DNA of 52,116 nt from Paraburkholderia sp. CNPSo 3274 (GCF_024206475.1 NZ_JAMBPR010000064.1:1-52116), one strand, 5' to 3'; shown: positions 41,735 through 50,500, numbered from the stretch's first letter. Notes: generated from the sequence alone by a model not told the origin. Program-made: numbers and translations.

Positions 41735-43006
41735 CTAGCCGCGCAAGGCGGCGTCCCAGTTGATATCGACGCACAGCACCTGCACGCCGTGCTCGGTTTG
41801 CACGGCGACCGAGGCCGTGACGCACAGGTGCGCCTCGTTGATCGAAAGATAGGGCCGCGTGAACTGCACGCGGCCCGGCGCCTTCATTGCACCGATGAAG
41901 TAAAGCCGCCGTTCCCAGCTTGCGCCCTCTGAATGCAGCAGCGGCCGGAAGCGCTTGGCGCGCTGCGACGTGCGGCCGTCGGGCAGCACGTTGTCGCCGA
42001 TCTGGCGGCCCGACGCGTCGAGCAGGAAGCAGCGCGCCGTGTCGTCGAGGCCGAGCAGCGGCAGCGTGGCGTCGCTCATGGTTACGCCCTCGGCAAGCTG
42101 CTTCGCCGCCGCTTCGATGGCGCTCACGTAAGGCGCCAGACGAGCCGACTGCGACCGCTCGCGGGCGGCCACGCGCTCGCGCAGGCGCGCCGAAAGATCG
42201 TCCATGAGCTGCGCGGCCTTGGCCGGCGGCACCGGCTCGACGTCGGGCCGCGCGAAATACGCGCCCTGCACGAAGTCGGCATTGCTCTCCAGCGCGATCA
42301 GCGCGTCGCGCTCGGTCGAAAGGCCCCCCACGAGCACGAGCTGACCCGACTCGTGCAGCATCGAGACGAGCCCGGGCAGCACGCGCTCGATATGCGCGTG
42401 GCGGCTCGCCTGGGCGAGCAGGCTGCGGTCGAGCGTGACGATGTCGGGCCGCACCTGCCACACGCGGTCGATGTTCGAGTGCTTGGCGCCAAAGCCGTCC
42501 AGCGCGATCACGAAGCCCGCCTTGCGCAATCCGTCGATGATTTCCGCGAAACGCGAATTCTCGCCGCCCGCCTGTTCCGACACTTCCAGCACCACGCGCT
42601 GCGGCTGCAGACCGAGCGCCTTGAGGCCGGCGAGCAGGGCGTCGCCGTAGCTCGTGTCCATGAGCGCGGCTGGGTGGAGGCTCAGAAAGAGCCATTCGTC
42701 ATGCGAATCGAACGCGTTGAAATTGCCCAGATGCAGCGATTCCGCGAGGCGCCCTAGTTCTAGCAGGTCGCCGCGGCGCGCCGCCTGCGAGAACACCTCC
42801 TGCGACGGCGCCTGCTGGCCCTGCTCGTCGTGCGCGCGCAGCGACGCGTGATAGCCGATCGCGCGCCGGTGCGCGACCGAAAACACGGGCTGGAACACGC
42901 TGAAGACGGTGTAGCCGCCGTACAGCACGGTGCGGCGGGCGCCTTCTTCGCCGGCGATGGGGCGAGACTGGAAGCCGGGGGGATCGATGTCGATCATGCT
43001 GGTCAT
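41735..43006 (-). CDS. EAL-domain protein with degenerate active site and C-terminal sensor-like domain
   Basis: The 423-residue protein has an EAL phosphodiesterase fold at about residues 30-255, but the signature reads GYHASLR at residue 53 in place of GYEALLR. Some catalytic positions remain (Glu141 in LEVSE, Asp170 in IALDGFG, Gln247 in FVQGAYF). Others appear changed: EAL Glu to His53, the second Asp to Gly171, the Lys of DxLKID to Thr191, and the Glu of AEGVE to Gly228. It is probably enzymatically inactive and may be a c-di-GMP binder or an adaptor. The C-terminal half (about 280-415) resembles a Cache/PAS-like sensor. It follows the exporter gene on the minus strand. Confidence 0.85.
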   Translation of the reverse strand: MTSMIDIDPPGFQSRPIAGEEGARRTVLYGGYTVFSVFQPVFSVAHRRAIGYHASLRAHDEQGQQAPSQEVFSQAARRGDLLELGRLAESLHLGNFNAFDSHDEWLFLSLHPAALMDTSYGDALLAGLKALGLQPQRVVLEVSEQAGGENSRFAEIIDGLRKAGFVIALDGFGAKHSNIDRVWQVRPDIVTLDRSLLAQASRHAHIERVLPGLVSMLHESGQLVLVGGLSTERDALIALESNADFVQGAYFARPDVEPVPPAKAAQLMDDLSARLRERVAARERSQSARLAPYVSAIEAAAKQLAEGVTMSDATLPLLGLDDTARCFLLDASGRQIGDNVLPDGRTSQRAKRFRPLLHSEGASWERRLYFIGAMKAPGRVQFTRPYLSINEAHLCVTASVAVQTEHGVQVLCVDINWDAALRG

Positions 43007-43269
43007 TTTCGTTTCGATGGCGCGCGGGACGGACGTGAGGGGCGGGACGCGTGAGCGTCAAGTTTACAGGATAGGACAGCAAAAAGTATGCGAGTCCCCA
43101 GTCCCGTGGCCATTGGCCCCGTGCTTTGGCGCACGCTATTTCAGGATGGTGTGCGCGTTGGTGCGCGAACCCGGCGCGAACCCAGTCGACGCACGGCCAC
43201 GAGGCGCGCCGCACCTTTGCGGTGCGCGCACCCCGGCGGCGAGGATGCCCCGGCTTATCAGGTCCGCTC

Positions 43270-44712
43270 TCAGGTCCGCTCGGATGGATCGGTCTTCTTC
43301 GCGGTGCGGCGCAGGTCCGACGAGAGCTGCGCGAAGATCCACGACGAACCCGCCGTGATGATGCCTACGCAAATGAAGGTCGCGTGGAACGCCGGAATCA
43401 CGCTCTCGCCCGTTTTGTGGCCCATGATGCCCGTGAAGGTGGTGAGCAGCGCGCCCGCGACGGTCACCCCAAGGCTCATCGAGAGCATCTGGACGAGCGA
43501 GAAAAGGCTGTTGCCGCTGCTCGCGCCGCCCGTGCCGAGGTCCTTGAGCGTGAGCGTGTTCATCGCCGTGAACTGCATCGAGTTCACGGCGCCGAATATC
43601 GCCAGTTGCGCGATGCGCATCCACAGCGGTTCGCCCGGCGTGGAAAGCGCGAAGCTCGCCATCATGAGGCCCACGAGCACCGTGTTCGAGACCAGCACGC
43701 TGCGGTAGCCGTAGCGCATGATGAGATACGTCACGAGGCGCTTGGAGAACATGCCCGCGGCGGCCGTTGGCAGCATCATGAGACCGGCCTGGAAGGCCGT
43801 GTAGCCGAGCGCTACCTGAAGCAGCAGCGGAATCAGATACGGCATCGCGCCGCTGCCGATGCGCGCGAACAGGTTGCCGAGCAGGCCCACGCTGAAGGTG
43901 TGGATCTTGAAGAGGTCGAGCGAAAAGATCGGCCGTGGCGTGCGCACCGCGTGCAGACCGTAGGCCACGAACGCGGCGAGCGAAAGGATGAAGAGCACGA
44001 GCACAGTGGCGTGCTGGATGCCGAACTCGCTGCGCCCGTCGAGCGCGAACGAAATCGCGAGCATGCCGATGACGAGCAGCAGGTAGCCCGGCAGGTCGAA
44101 GCGCGGCGTCTCGGGGTTGCGGCTGTCGGGCATGAAGATGAAGGTGGCGACGCAGCCCACCACGCCCACCGGCACGTTGATGAGAAAGATCCAGTGCCAC
44201 GAGGCGATCTGCACGAGCCAGCCGCCGAGCGTCGGGCCGATGAGCGGGCCGATCAGCCCCGGAATGGCCACGAACGAGAGCGCGGGCAGATAGCGTTCGG
44301 CAGGAAAGGTGCGCAGCACGGCAAGACGGCCGACCGGCAGCAGCATCGCGCCGCCCACGCCCTGCGCGATGCGCGAGGCAACGAGCTGGTTCAGCGTATG
44401 CGCGCTCGCGCACAGGAGCGAGCCGGCCGCGAACACGAAAATCGCGCCGAGGAATACGCGCCGTGTGCCGAGCTTGTCCGCGAGCCAGCCCGATACGGGG
44501 ATCATCACCGCCATCGTGAGCGAATACGCGATCACGACTGATTGCATGCGCAACGGTAGTTCGCCAAGACTCTTCGCCATCGCCGGCAACGCCGTGTTGA
44601 CGATGGTCGAATCGAGGGTCTGCATGAAGAAGCCAGTGGCGACGAGCCACAGCATCACGGACAACGAGCGGGGCGACGGGGTGGTGCTGGACGCAGCGGT
44701 GGATTCGGACAT
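43270..44712 (-). CDS. DHA2-family MFS multidrug exporter (MdtD-like)
   Basis: The 480-residue protein is a 14-helix DHA2 drug:H+ antiporter in the inner membrane. It has LWLVATGFFMQTLDSTIVNTALPAMAKSLGELP, the MFS motif A SGWLADKLGTRRVF, RIAQGVGGAMLLPVGRLAVLRTF, and GPLIGPTLGGWLVQIASWHWIFLINVPVG. It resembles MdtD/HsrA. The start at 44712 (MSESTAASSTTPSPR) is preferred; earlier in-frame starts add unrelated sequence. It lies downstream of the MocR-type gene on the same strand and may be in its transcript. Substrate unknown. Confidence 0.92.
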   Translation of the reverse strand: MSESTAASSTTPSPRSLSVMLWLVATGFFMQTLDSTIVNTALPAMAKSLGELPLRMQSVVIAYSLTMAVMIPVSGWLADKLGTRRVFLGAIFVFAAGSLLCASAHTLNQLVASRIAQGVGGAMLLPVGRLAVLRTFPAERYLPALSFVAIPGLIGPLIGPTLGGWLVQIASWHWIFLINVPVGVVGCVATFIFMPDSRNPETPRFDLPGYLLLVIGMLAISFALDGRSEFGIQHATVLVLFILSLAAFVAYGLHAVRTPRPIFSLDLFKIHTFSVGLLGNLFARIGSGAMPYLIPLLLQVALGYTAFQAGLMMLPTAAAGMFSKRLVTYLIMRYGYRSVLVSNTVLVGLMMASFALSTPGEPLWMRIAQLAIFGAVNSMQFTAMNTLTLKDLGTGGASSGNSLFSLVQMLSMSLGVTVAGALLTTFTGIMGHKTGESVIPAFHATFICVGIITAGSSWIFAQLSSDLRRTAKKTDPSERT

Positions 44713-44831
44713 GGGCGAGGAGAGGGGCGCGCAGGCAAGCGCCATTGTAGGGAAAACGGCGTGCACGCGCAGATGGCCGGGCCCGCTGCGGCGTAGGCGG
44801 CGTGTGCGCCGTGCGTCCGGCGCCTGCGCGT

Positions 44832-46289
44832 TTATCCGCCGAGGCGCGCCGCCGCCGCGAAGAATGCCTGGGCGCGCGGGTCGAGCGTGAGCGCCACGTT
44901 GATGCGGATCCACGGGCTCGGCTCGCCTTGCGGGCGGAAGTGGCTGCCCGGCGAGACGGCCACGCCGAGCGGCTCGCCGCAGGCTGCGAGGCGTGTGGAA
45001 TCCTCCACGTGTGGCACGCGCGCCCAGACGAACTTGCCGCCCGTTTGCGCATAGCCGCGCGCCGCGGGCGCCGCTGTGGTCGATGACGCCGACGCAGCGC
45101 CGCCGAACAGCTCCCAGCCATGCGCTTCGAGCGTGCGCGTGGCCGACCCTTGCGCTTCGGCGATGCGCCGGCGCAGCCGTTCGAGGTATTTGCGGTACGC
45201 GCCGCGCTCGAGCAGCGTGGCGGCCACGGCCTGCGTGAAGCGTGAGCCGCTGATGCTGGTGAGCGCCTTGATGGCCGCGAGATCGCGCACGATCGCCGGG
45301 TTGGCCACCACGTAGCCGACGCGCAGCGCCGAGGAGAGCGTTTTCGAGAGCCCGCCCACGTACACGACGTGCTCGAACTGGTCGAGCGCCGCGAGGCGGT
45401 CAGTGGGATCGGCCTGGAAGTCGGCGTAGATGTCGTCCTCGACGATCGTGAAGCGGTGCTCGCGGGCAAGCTGCAGCAAGCGGAATGCGACAGGCGGCGA
45501 GATCGTCGAGCCGGTCGGATTGTGGAACACGGTGTTGACGAAGAACGCGCGCGGATGGTGCTCGGCGAGCATCGCGTGCAAATGGTCGAGATCGGGCCCG
45601 TTTGCCGTGCGGCGGATGCCCACGAGGCGCACGCCGTGCAGTTTGAGCAAACCGTACAGGTTGTAGTAGCCGGGGTCCTCGACGAATACCGTGTCGCCGG
45701 GCTTGAGCATGTAGCGCATGAGCAGGTCGAGGCCTTCGCTCGCGCCTTCGGTAATGAGGATCTGCTGCGTCTCGGCGACGATGCCAAGCGGCGCGAGCCG
45801 GTTGCGCAGATGCTCGCGCAGCGTGGCGTCGCCAGTCGGCGTGCCGTAGTCGACGAGGCTCGCGGGGTCGCTGCGCGACACATGGCGGATCGCCTGGCCG
45901 AGCGCGTCGATGTCGCGCCACGCCTGCGGGATCGAGCCGCTATCGAGCTGTAGCAGCTCGCCCGCGCGTTCGAGCTGGCTGAGCAGGTGGCCCGATTCGT
46001 CGGCGGCGTTCGAGAGGTCGCAGGTGCCCATGCCGGAGAGTCCCGAGCGCGCGTGCTCGCTCACGTAAAAGCCGGAGCCGTGGCGCGAGTCGAGATAGCC
46101 GAGCGAGACCAGCCGGTCATAGGCCTCGATCACGGGAAAGCGGCTGATGGCGTAGTCGGCGGCGAACTGGCGGATGGACGGCAGTCGGGAGCCTGGGTGC
46201 GCGGCGCGCGAGCGGATCCACGTCTGCACGCCGGTGACGATCTGGTCGGTAAGCGGCACGTCGCTCGCGCGGTCGAGTTCGAGTTTCAT
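44832..46289 (-). CDS. MocR/PdxR-type regulator (GntR HTH fused to aminotransferase)
   Basis: The 485-residue protein has an N-terminal GntR winged helix at about residues 5-75 (PSIRQFAADYAISRFPVIEAYDRLVSLGYLDSRHGSGFYV). A fold-type I aminotransferase domain follows (ILITEGASEGLDLLMRYMLKPGDTVFVEDPGYYNLYGLL, NPTGSTISPP, VEDDIYADFQ, and the PLP lysine 316 in VGGLSKTLSSALRVGYV). MocR proteins sense PLP or a PLP-linked metabolite. It is divergent from a DUF2917 gene, with GAACTGT repeats in the gap that look like its operator. Confidence 0.93.
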   Translation of the reverse strand: MKLELDRASDVPLTDQIVTGVQTWIRSRAAHPGSRLPSIRQFAADYAISRFPVIEAYDRLVSLGYLDSRHGSGFYVSEHARSGLSGMGTCDLSNAADESGHLLSQLERAGELLQLDSGSIPQAWRDIDALGQAIRHVSRSDPASLVDYGTPTGDATLREHLRNRLAPLGIVAETQQILITEGASEGLDLLMRYMLKPGDTVFVEDPGYYNLYGLLKLHGVRLVGIRRTANGPDLDHLHAMLAEHHPRAFFVNTVFHNPTGSTISPPVAFRLLQLAREHRFTIVEDDIYADFQADPTDRLAALDQFEHVVYVGGLSKTLSSALRVGYVVANPAIVRDLAAIKALTSISGSRFTQAVAATLLERGAYRKYLERLRRRIAEAQGSATRTLEAHGWELFGGAASASSTTAAPAARGYAQTGGKFVWARVPHVEDSTRLAACGEPLGVAVSPGSHFRPQGEPSPWIRINVALTLDPRAQAFFAAAARLGG

Positions 46290-46339
46290 CGGGGTCTCGC
46301 TGGGTATGCCGCTTCAGGCAGCGGCTTGAAACTGCAGTG

Positions 46340-46389
46340 ACTGTTCGGTTTTTTGGCTGCACAGTTCCAGATGAACTGTTCGGAACTGT
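46340..46389. promoter_or_regulatory. GAACTGT/ACAGTTC operator array between mocR and the DUF2917 gene
   Basis: ACAGTTC-CAGAT-GAACTGT (46361-46379) is a palindrome, and a further GAACTGT begins 10 bp after the second arm (46383). ACTGTTCGG recurs at 46340 and 46375. Mixed direct and inverted half-sites are typical of MocR operators. Binding is inferred from position. Confidence 0.65.
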
Positions 46390-46514
46390 ACATGGGATCG
46401 TGCGTCACTGATCGCAATAATGCTCCTACCGGGAAGGCGCTTCAAGTCCTTGTCAGTCAGCCTTCCGGTGGTCGTCCGAGGGTGCTCGGCGGTCAGTCTG
46501 CAAGGAGCACGGCA

Positions 46515-46895
46515 ATGCGCGAAATCCGAATCTTCGAACTGGAACACGGCGAGCCCGTCGAAACCTGGCGGCTTGCCCAGGCAATGCAATTGCATGTGAG
46601 CGAAGGCGAACTCTGGCTCACGATCGCGGGCGATGCCGGCGACTACTGGCTGCGCGCCGGCGAGTCGATCGGACTGGCCGCGGGTGTGCGCGTCCACGTG
46701 AGCGCGGGCCGCGAGGGTGCGCGTTTCGTGCTGGCGCTGGGTGGCGCAACTGCCGATGCGCCAGCGTGGACGGTGGCGCCAGTCGACGTGGAGCGCGTAC
46801 GCGCGGCGGGTGCGAGCGGCGTTGCGGCGCGCATCGGCGAGGCGTTGCGCGGCTGGGTGCAGCGCGGGCAATGGGGTGTCAGGGCGGCGGGTTGA
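46515..46895 (+). CDS. DUF2917 family protein
   Basis: This 126-residue protein starts at the ATG at 46515 with AAGGAG seven bases upstream. MREIRIFELEHGEPVETWRLAQAMQLHVSEGELWLTIAGDAGDYWLRAGESIGLAAGVRVHVSA matches DUF2917, a small family that looks like a cupin-type fold. It has no signal peptide or membrane segment. It is divergent from the MocR regulator and likely its target. The function is unknown. Confidence 0.8.
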   Translation: MREIRIFELEHGEPVETWRLAQAMQLHVSEGELWLTIAGDAGDYWLRAGESIGLAAGVRVHVSAGREGARFVLALGGATADAPAWTVAPVDVERVRAAGASGVAARIGEALRGWVQRGQWGVRAAG

Positions 46896-46909
46896 GCTTG
46901 TCGTTCGTG

Positions 46910-48160
46910 TTAAGCGATGTGCCTCACGGCATGCCTCATATCCCCGGCCGTTTCCCCCACATAGCGTGCGCGCGGGCGAATCAGCCGGCCGTCGGCGGTC
47001 TGTTCGAGCGCATGCGCGATCCAGCCCGTCACGCGGCCCGCGGCGAACAGCGTGAACGCCGCGCCGCGCGGCAGCCCCAGCACGCGCTCGATGGCCGCGA
47101 GCGCGTAGTCGAGCGTCGGCCGCGCGCCGCTCGTCCCGGCTACGGCCTGGGCGAGCGCGTCGACTTCGTCCATCGGCGAGCGCGCCGGCGCGCGTTGTGC
47201 GAGCAGGTCCAGCAACAGGCGCGCGCGCGGGTCGCCATCGGGATAGAGCGGGTGGCCGAAGCCGGAGAGCGGCACAGCCGCGCCGAGTTCGTCGGGCGCG
47301 AGACGGTCGGCGAGATAGCGATGCAGGTCGTCGGCGCGCGCGGCTTCGTCGAAGAGCGCGGCCACGCGCGTGGTCTCGCCGCCGTGGCGCGGCCCGGCCA
47401 GCGCGGCAAGCCCGCCCGTCGCCGCGCCGAACAGATGCGTGCCGGTCGAAGTGATGCAGCGCACCGTGAACGTCGAGGCGTTCAGCTCGTGGTCTGCGCA
47501 CAGCACGAGCGCCGCGCGCAGCAGGTCGGTTTGCGCGCGCGAGCGCACGCCCCACGCCTCGCCTAGCTGGCGGTGCAGCGGCTCGTTCGACGGCCCGGCG
47601 GAAACGAGCGCCGCCGCGAGCAGGCGCATGAGCATCGCACCGGTGTCGATTTGCGCGTCGCGGCCCTGGGCCCAGATGCGCGGCATTTGCGCGGCGGCGG
47701 CGGGCAACAGCACGAGCGCGCGTTCGAGCGGCGTGTGCCCACTCCAGATCTTCAGCCATGCCGACCATTGCGCGGCCGCAATGGGTGCCTCGGGCGCCTG
47801 CAGCACGCGGCGCGGCGCGCATTGCCAGAGCAGCGCCGCGACCTCTTCGAGCGAGGCCTGACGCGCGAGCGCGATGGCGTCCTCGCCGCGATAGAAGAGC
47901 TTGCCATCGGCGATCAGCGTGATCGACGATTCGAGCACGGGCACGCCCCAGTCGAGCACCTTCTGCGCGACTTTGCCCGCGCGCTTGCCGTCGGCCTTGC
48001 GGCGCGCGAGACGGCGCACCTCGGCGGCGTCGTAGCGGTTGTGGCGGCCATTGGGTGAGGGCGCCGAGGCAATGAGTCCGCGGCTCACATAGGCGTAAAG
48101 CGTGGCCCGGCTGACGCCGAGTTCGGCGGCGGCTTCTTGCGCGGTCATATAGCTGGACAT
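46910..48160 (-). CDS. Helix-turn-helix citrate synthase fusion
   Basis: The 416-residue protein joins a MerR/excisionase-type helix-turn-helix (residues 5-55: TAQEAAAELGVSRATLYAYVSRGLI ... GRHNRYDAAEVRRLARRK) to a full citrate-synthase domain. The catalytic residues appear intact: His224 (CADHELNAST), His259 (GPRHGGE) and Asp310 (GFGHPLYPDGDPRA). The GRVTGWIAHALEQ and RLIRPRARYVG motifs are also present. It may make a citrate-like product from an acyl-CoA and a keto acid, or sense acyl-CoA to control transcription. It is divergent from a CaiB-type CoA transferase across a 35-bp palindrome. Confidence 0.88.
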   Translation of the reverse strand: MSSYMTAQEAAAELGVSRATLYAYVSRGLIASAPSPNGRHNRYDAAEVRRLARRKADGKRAGKVAQKVLDWGVPVLESSITLIADGKLFYRGEDAIALARQASLEEVAALLWQCAPRRVLQAPEAPIAAAQWSAWLKIWSGHTPLERALVLLPAAAAQMPRIWAQGRDAQIDTGAMLMRLLAAALVSAGPSNEPLHRQLGEAWGVRSRAQTDLLRAALVLCADHELNASTFTVRCITSTGTHLFGAATGGLAALAGPRHGGETTRVAALFDEAARADDLHRYLADRLAPDELGAAVPLSGFGHPLYPDGDPRARLLLDLLAQRAPARSPMDEVDALAQAVAGTSGARPTLDYALAAIERVLGLPRGAAFTLFAAGRVTGWIAHALEQTADGRLIRPRARYVGETAGDMRHAVRHIA

Positions 48161-48187
48161 GGTGGCTTGCCTCCTGGAACCGGAGAA

Positions 48188-48222
48188 ATCAATCTATGTT
48201 GATCATGATAATCAAGATTGAT
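48188..48222. promoter_or_regulatory. Long palindrome between the HTH-citrate synthase and CoA-transferase genes
   Basis: ATCAATCT (48188-48195) and AGATTGAT (48215-48222) are perfect inverted arms around 19 bases. Inside, ATCAA and TTGAT recur as half-sites (TTGAT at 48199, ATCAA at 48211). The element lies between the divergent starts at 48160 and 48305. It is the natural operator for the HTH-citrate synthase, by placement. Confidence 0.7.
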
Positions 48223-48304
48223 CCGGGATTCGAGCGGCGCGACGATTCGTGACATCACTTCGGCTCGTTTTCTCTGCGCTTCCCTCGTAAAAGGACTGCA
48301 CGCC

Positions 48305-49732
48305 ATGACGCCGCGCGACGCGCTCGAACACCTCTGGATGCTGGCAGGCTGCGACCCCTCCGCGCTCGACTGGCTCGACGTAGACGGCGGCGATCCCGGC
48401 CTGCCCTCGATCTTTCGCGTGGGCACGCTCGCGGCGGCGAGCATTGGCGCGGCGGGGCTCGCGGCAGCGCAACTGCACGCGTTACGCACGGGCCAGACGC
48501 AGCGCGTGGCGATCGATGTGCGCCGCTCGCTCGGCGCGTTTCGCAGCGAGCGCTATTTGAGCGTGGACGGCAAGCCGCCCACGGAACTGCGTCATCCGGT
48601 GACGGGCCATTTTCCGACCGGCGACGGCCGCTGGGTCCAGCTACACGCTAACTTCCCGCATCACCTTGCGGGCATCCTGCGCGTGCTCCAATGCGCGGAC
48701 GACCGCGATGCCGTGGCGCGCGCGATCCTCGGCTGGGAAGGCGCGGCGCTCGACGACGCGCTCGCGCAAGCGGGCCTGTGCGCCGCGTTCGTGCGCGCGC
48801 CGCGCGAATGGGCCGCGCACGAGCAGGCGAAGGCAGTGGCGAGCCTGCCGCTCTTCGAGATCGAGCGCATTGGCGACGCGCCCGCCGAGGCGCCGCGAGC
48901 GGGCGCCGGCGCGCGCCCTCTGGAAGGCGTGCGCGTGCTCGACCTCACGCGCATCATCGCGGGGCCGGTGGCGGGGCGCACGCTCGGTCAACACGGCGCG
49001 GACGTGCTACTCATCAACGGCCCGCATCTACCGAACATCGCGCCGCTTGTGATCGACAATGGCCGCAGCAAGCGCTCGGCCACGCTCGACCTGCGTGACG
49101 CAGCCGCGTGCGAGCAGTTACTTGCGCTCGCGCGCGATGCCGATGTGTTCGTTCAAGGCTACCGGCCAGGCGCGCTCGCCGCGCGTGGATTCGCGCCCGA
49201 AGCGCTCGCGCAGGTGCGGCCCGGAATCGTGTGCGTGTCGATCAGCGCGTATGGGCATCGTGGGCCGTGGCGCGAGCGGCGCGGCTTCGACAGCCTTGTG
49301 CAGTCGGCGAGCGGCATTGTGTGGGCCGAGAGCGTCGCCGCAGCAAAACATGGCAACGGCGCAGCAAACGCGCAGCCATTCACCACGGCCCGCCCGCTGC
49401 CGTGCCAGGCGCTCGATCACGCAACGGGCTATCTCGCCGCGTTCGGCGCAATGGTCGCGCTCGCGCGGCGCATGCGCGAAGGCGGCAGTTGGCACGTGCG
49501 CCTTTCGCTCGCGCAAACGGGCCGCTGGCTGCAGACGATGGGCACGCTCGAACACGGCCAGCAGGCACCCGAGGTGGGCGCCGCCGATCTCGCCGATTGT
49601 CTGGAGGAAATGGATTCGCCGTTCGGGCGCGTGCGCGCGGTGGCGCCCGCCGAGCGGCTCGAACTCACGCCTGCGTTTCATGCGCGGCCGCCGGTGCCGG
49701 TCGGCCGCGATGCGCCGTCATGGAACGACTAG
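48305..49732 (+). CDS. CaiB/BaiF-family CoA transferase with an extra N-terminal half
   Basis: The 475-residue protein has the family III CoA-transferase core, but the usual N-terminal signature (LEGVRVLDLTRIIAGPVAGRTLGQHGADVLLIN) begins only at residue 206. The catalytic aspartate is Asp371 in QALDHATGYLAAFGAMVAL. The first 200 residues look like part of the same fold, with FRVGTLAAASIGAAGLAAAQLHALRTGQTQRVAI and GHFPTGDGRWVQLHANF, but without the aspartate. The layout is a half plus a full unit, or a permuted form. AAGGA precedes the ATG at 48305. It is divergent from the HTH-citrate synthase. Confidence 0.85.
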   Translation: MTPRDALEHLWMLAGCDPSALDWLDVDGGDPGLPSIFRVGTLAAASIGAAGLAAAQLHALRTGQTQRVAIDVRRSLGAFRSERYLSVDGKPPTELRHPVTGHFPTGDGRWVQLHANFPHHLAGILRVLQCADDRDAVARAILGWEGAALDDALAQAGLCAAFVRAPREWAAHEQAKAVASLPLFEIERIGDAPAEAPRAGAGARPLEGVRVLDLTRIIAGPVAGRTLGQHGADVLLINGPHLPNIAPLVIDNGRSKRSATLDLRDAAACEQLLALARDADVFVQGYRPGALAARGFAPEALAQVRPGIVCVSISAYGHRGPWRERRGFDSLVQSASGIVWAESVAAAKHGNGAANAQPFTTARPLPCQALDHATGYLAAFGAMVALARRMREGGSWHVRLSLAQTGRWLQTMGTLEHGQQAPEVGAADLADCLEEMDSPFGRVRAVAPAERLELTPAFHARPPVPVGRDAPSWND

Positions 49733-49753
49733 ACGCTGCCGCGTTTTCCCGAG

Positions 49754-50500
49754 CTACTTGCGCAATTCCGCGACGAAGTCGTAATAGTCGTTGCGGCAGT
49801 AGGTATCGGTGAGTTCGATGGCGCGCTGATCGGCGGTATAGCCCACCCGCGTGATGAGCAGCAGCGCCTCGTTGGGCGCGATGCTCATCTGCCGCGCGAT
49901 TTCGTCGCTCGCGTTCACCGCGCGAAAGTGTTGCAGCGCGCGCACGATCGAAAGCCCGCGCTGTTCGAGAAAGCTGTAGAGCGAGTCGCCGATCGCGTTC
50001 GGGTCGGGAATCAGCGCGGCGGGGAAGGTGGAGTTCTCGACGGCCATGACGATGCCGTCGGCGAGACGCAGGCGCTTCAGGCGCGTGACGGCCGCCGCCG
50101 GCGAGAGCCCGAGCTGGATCACTTCGTCGCGGCTTGCGGGCTGGATTTCGCGCGAGAGCCAGCGCGAGCTTGGCGTGAAGCCGCGCTGGCGCAGCATCTC
50201 GCTGAAGCTCGTGAGGCGCGAGAGCGGGTCTTCGATGCGCGGCGTGATGAAGCTGCCCGCGCCTTGCGTGCGGCGAATCAGGCCCTGCTCGACGAGCAGC
50301 GCGATCGCCTTGCGCGCCGTGATGCGCGAAACGCCGAGCGACTCCGCGAGTACGCGCTCCGAAGGCAGGGCTTCGCCCGCGTTCCAGCGATTGTCGTGAA
50401 TCGCGACGCTCAGCTTGCGCGCGAGTTGCAAATAGAGCGGCGTGTCGTTGTCCGGGTCCGGGCGCAGGTCGCGCCAGCGGTCTTCCGTGGGTGCGTTCAT
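49754..50500 (-). CDS. GntR-family regulator, HutC type (UTRA domain)
   Basis: The 248-residue protein has a GntR winged helix (PLYLQLARKLSVAIHDNRWNAGEALPSERVLAESLGVSRITARKAIALLVEQGLIRRTQGAGSFI) and a C-terminal UTRA effector domain (FSEMLRQRGFTPSSRWLSREIQPASRDEVIQLGLSPAAAVTRLKRLRLADGIVMAVENSTFP). It is convergent with the CoA-transferase gene, with a gap of only 21 bp. Its operator and target are not apparent from the window; the downstream AKR gene is divergent and a possible target. Confidence 0.9.
   Translation of the reverse strand: MNAPTEDRWRDLRPDPDNDTPLYLQLARKLSVAIHDNRWNAGEALPSERVLAESLGVSRITARKAIALLVEQGLIRRTQGAGSFITPRIEDPLSRLTSFSEMLRQRGFTPSSRWLSREIQPASRDEVIQLGLSPAAAVTRLKRLRLADGIVMAVENSTFPAALIPDPNAIGDSLYSFLEQRGLSIVRALQHFRAVNASDEIARQMSIAPNEALLLITRVGYTADQRAIELTDTYCRNDYYDFVAELRK

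Noticed and set aside
43136..45883. A 915-residue minus-strand open frame overlapping the MFS and MocR genes
   Set aside because: It is the wrong frame of both genes: Arg/Ser/Ala-rich, without membrane helices or motifs.
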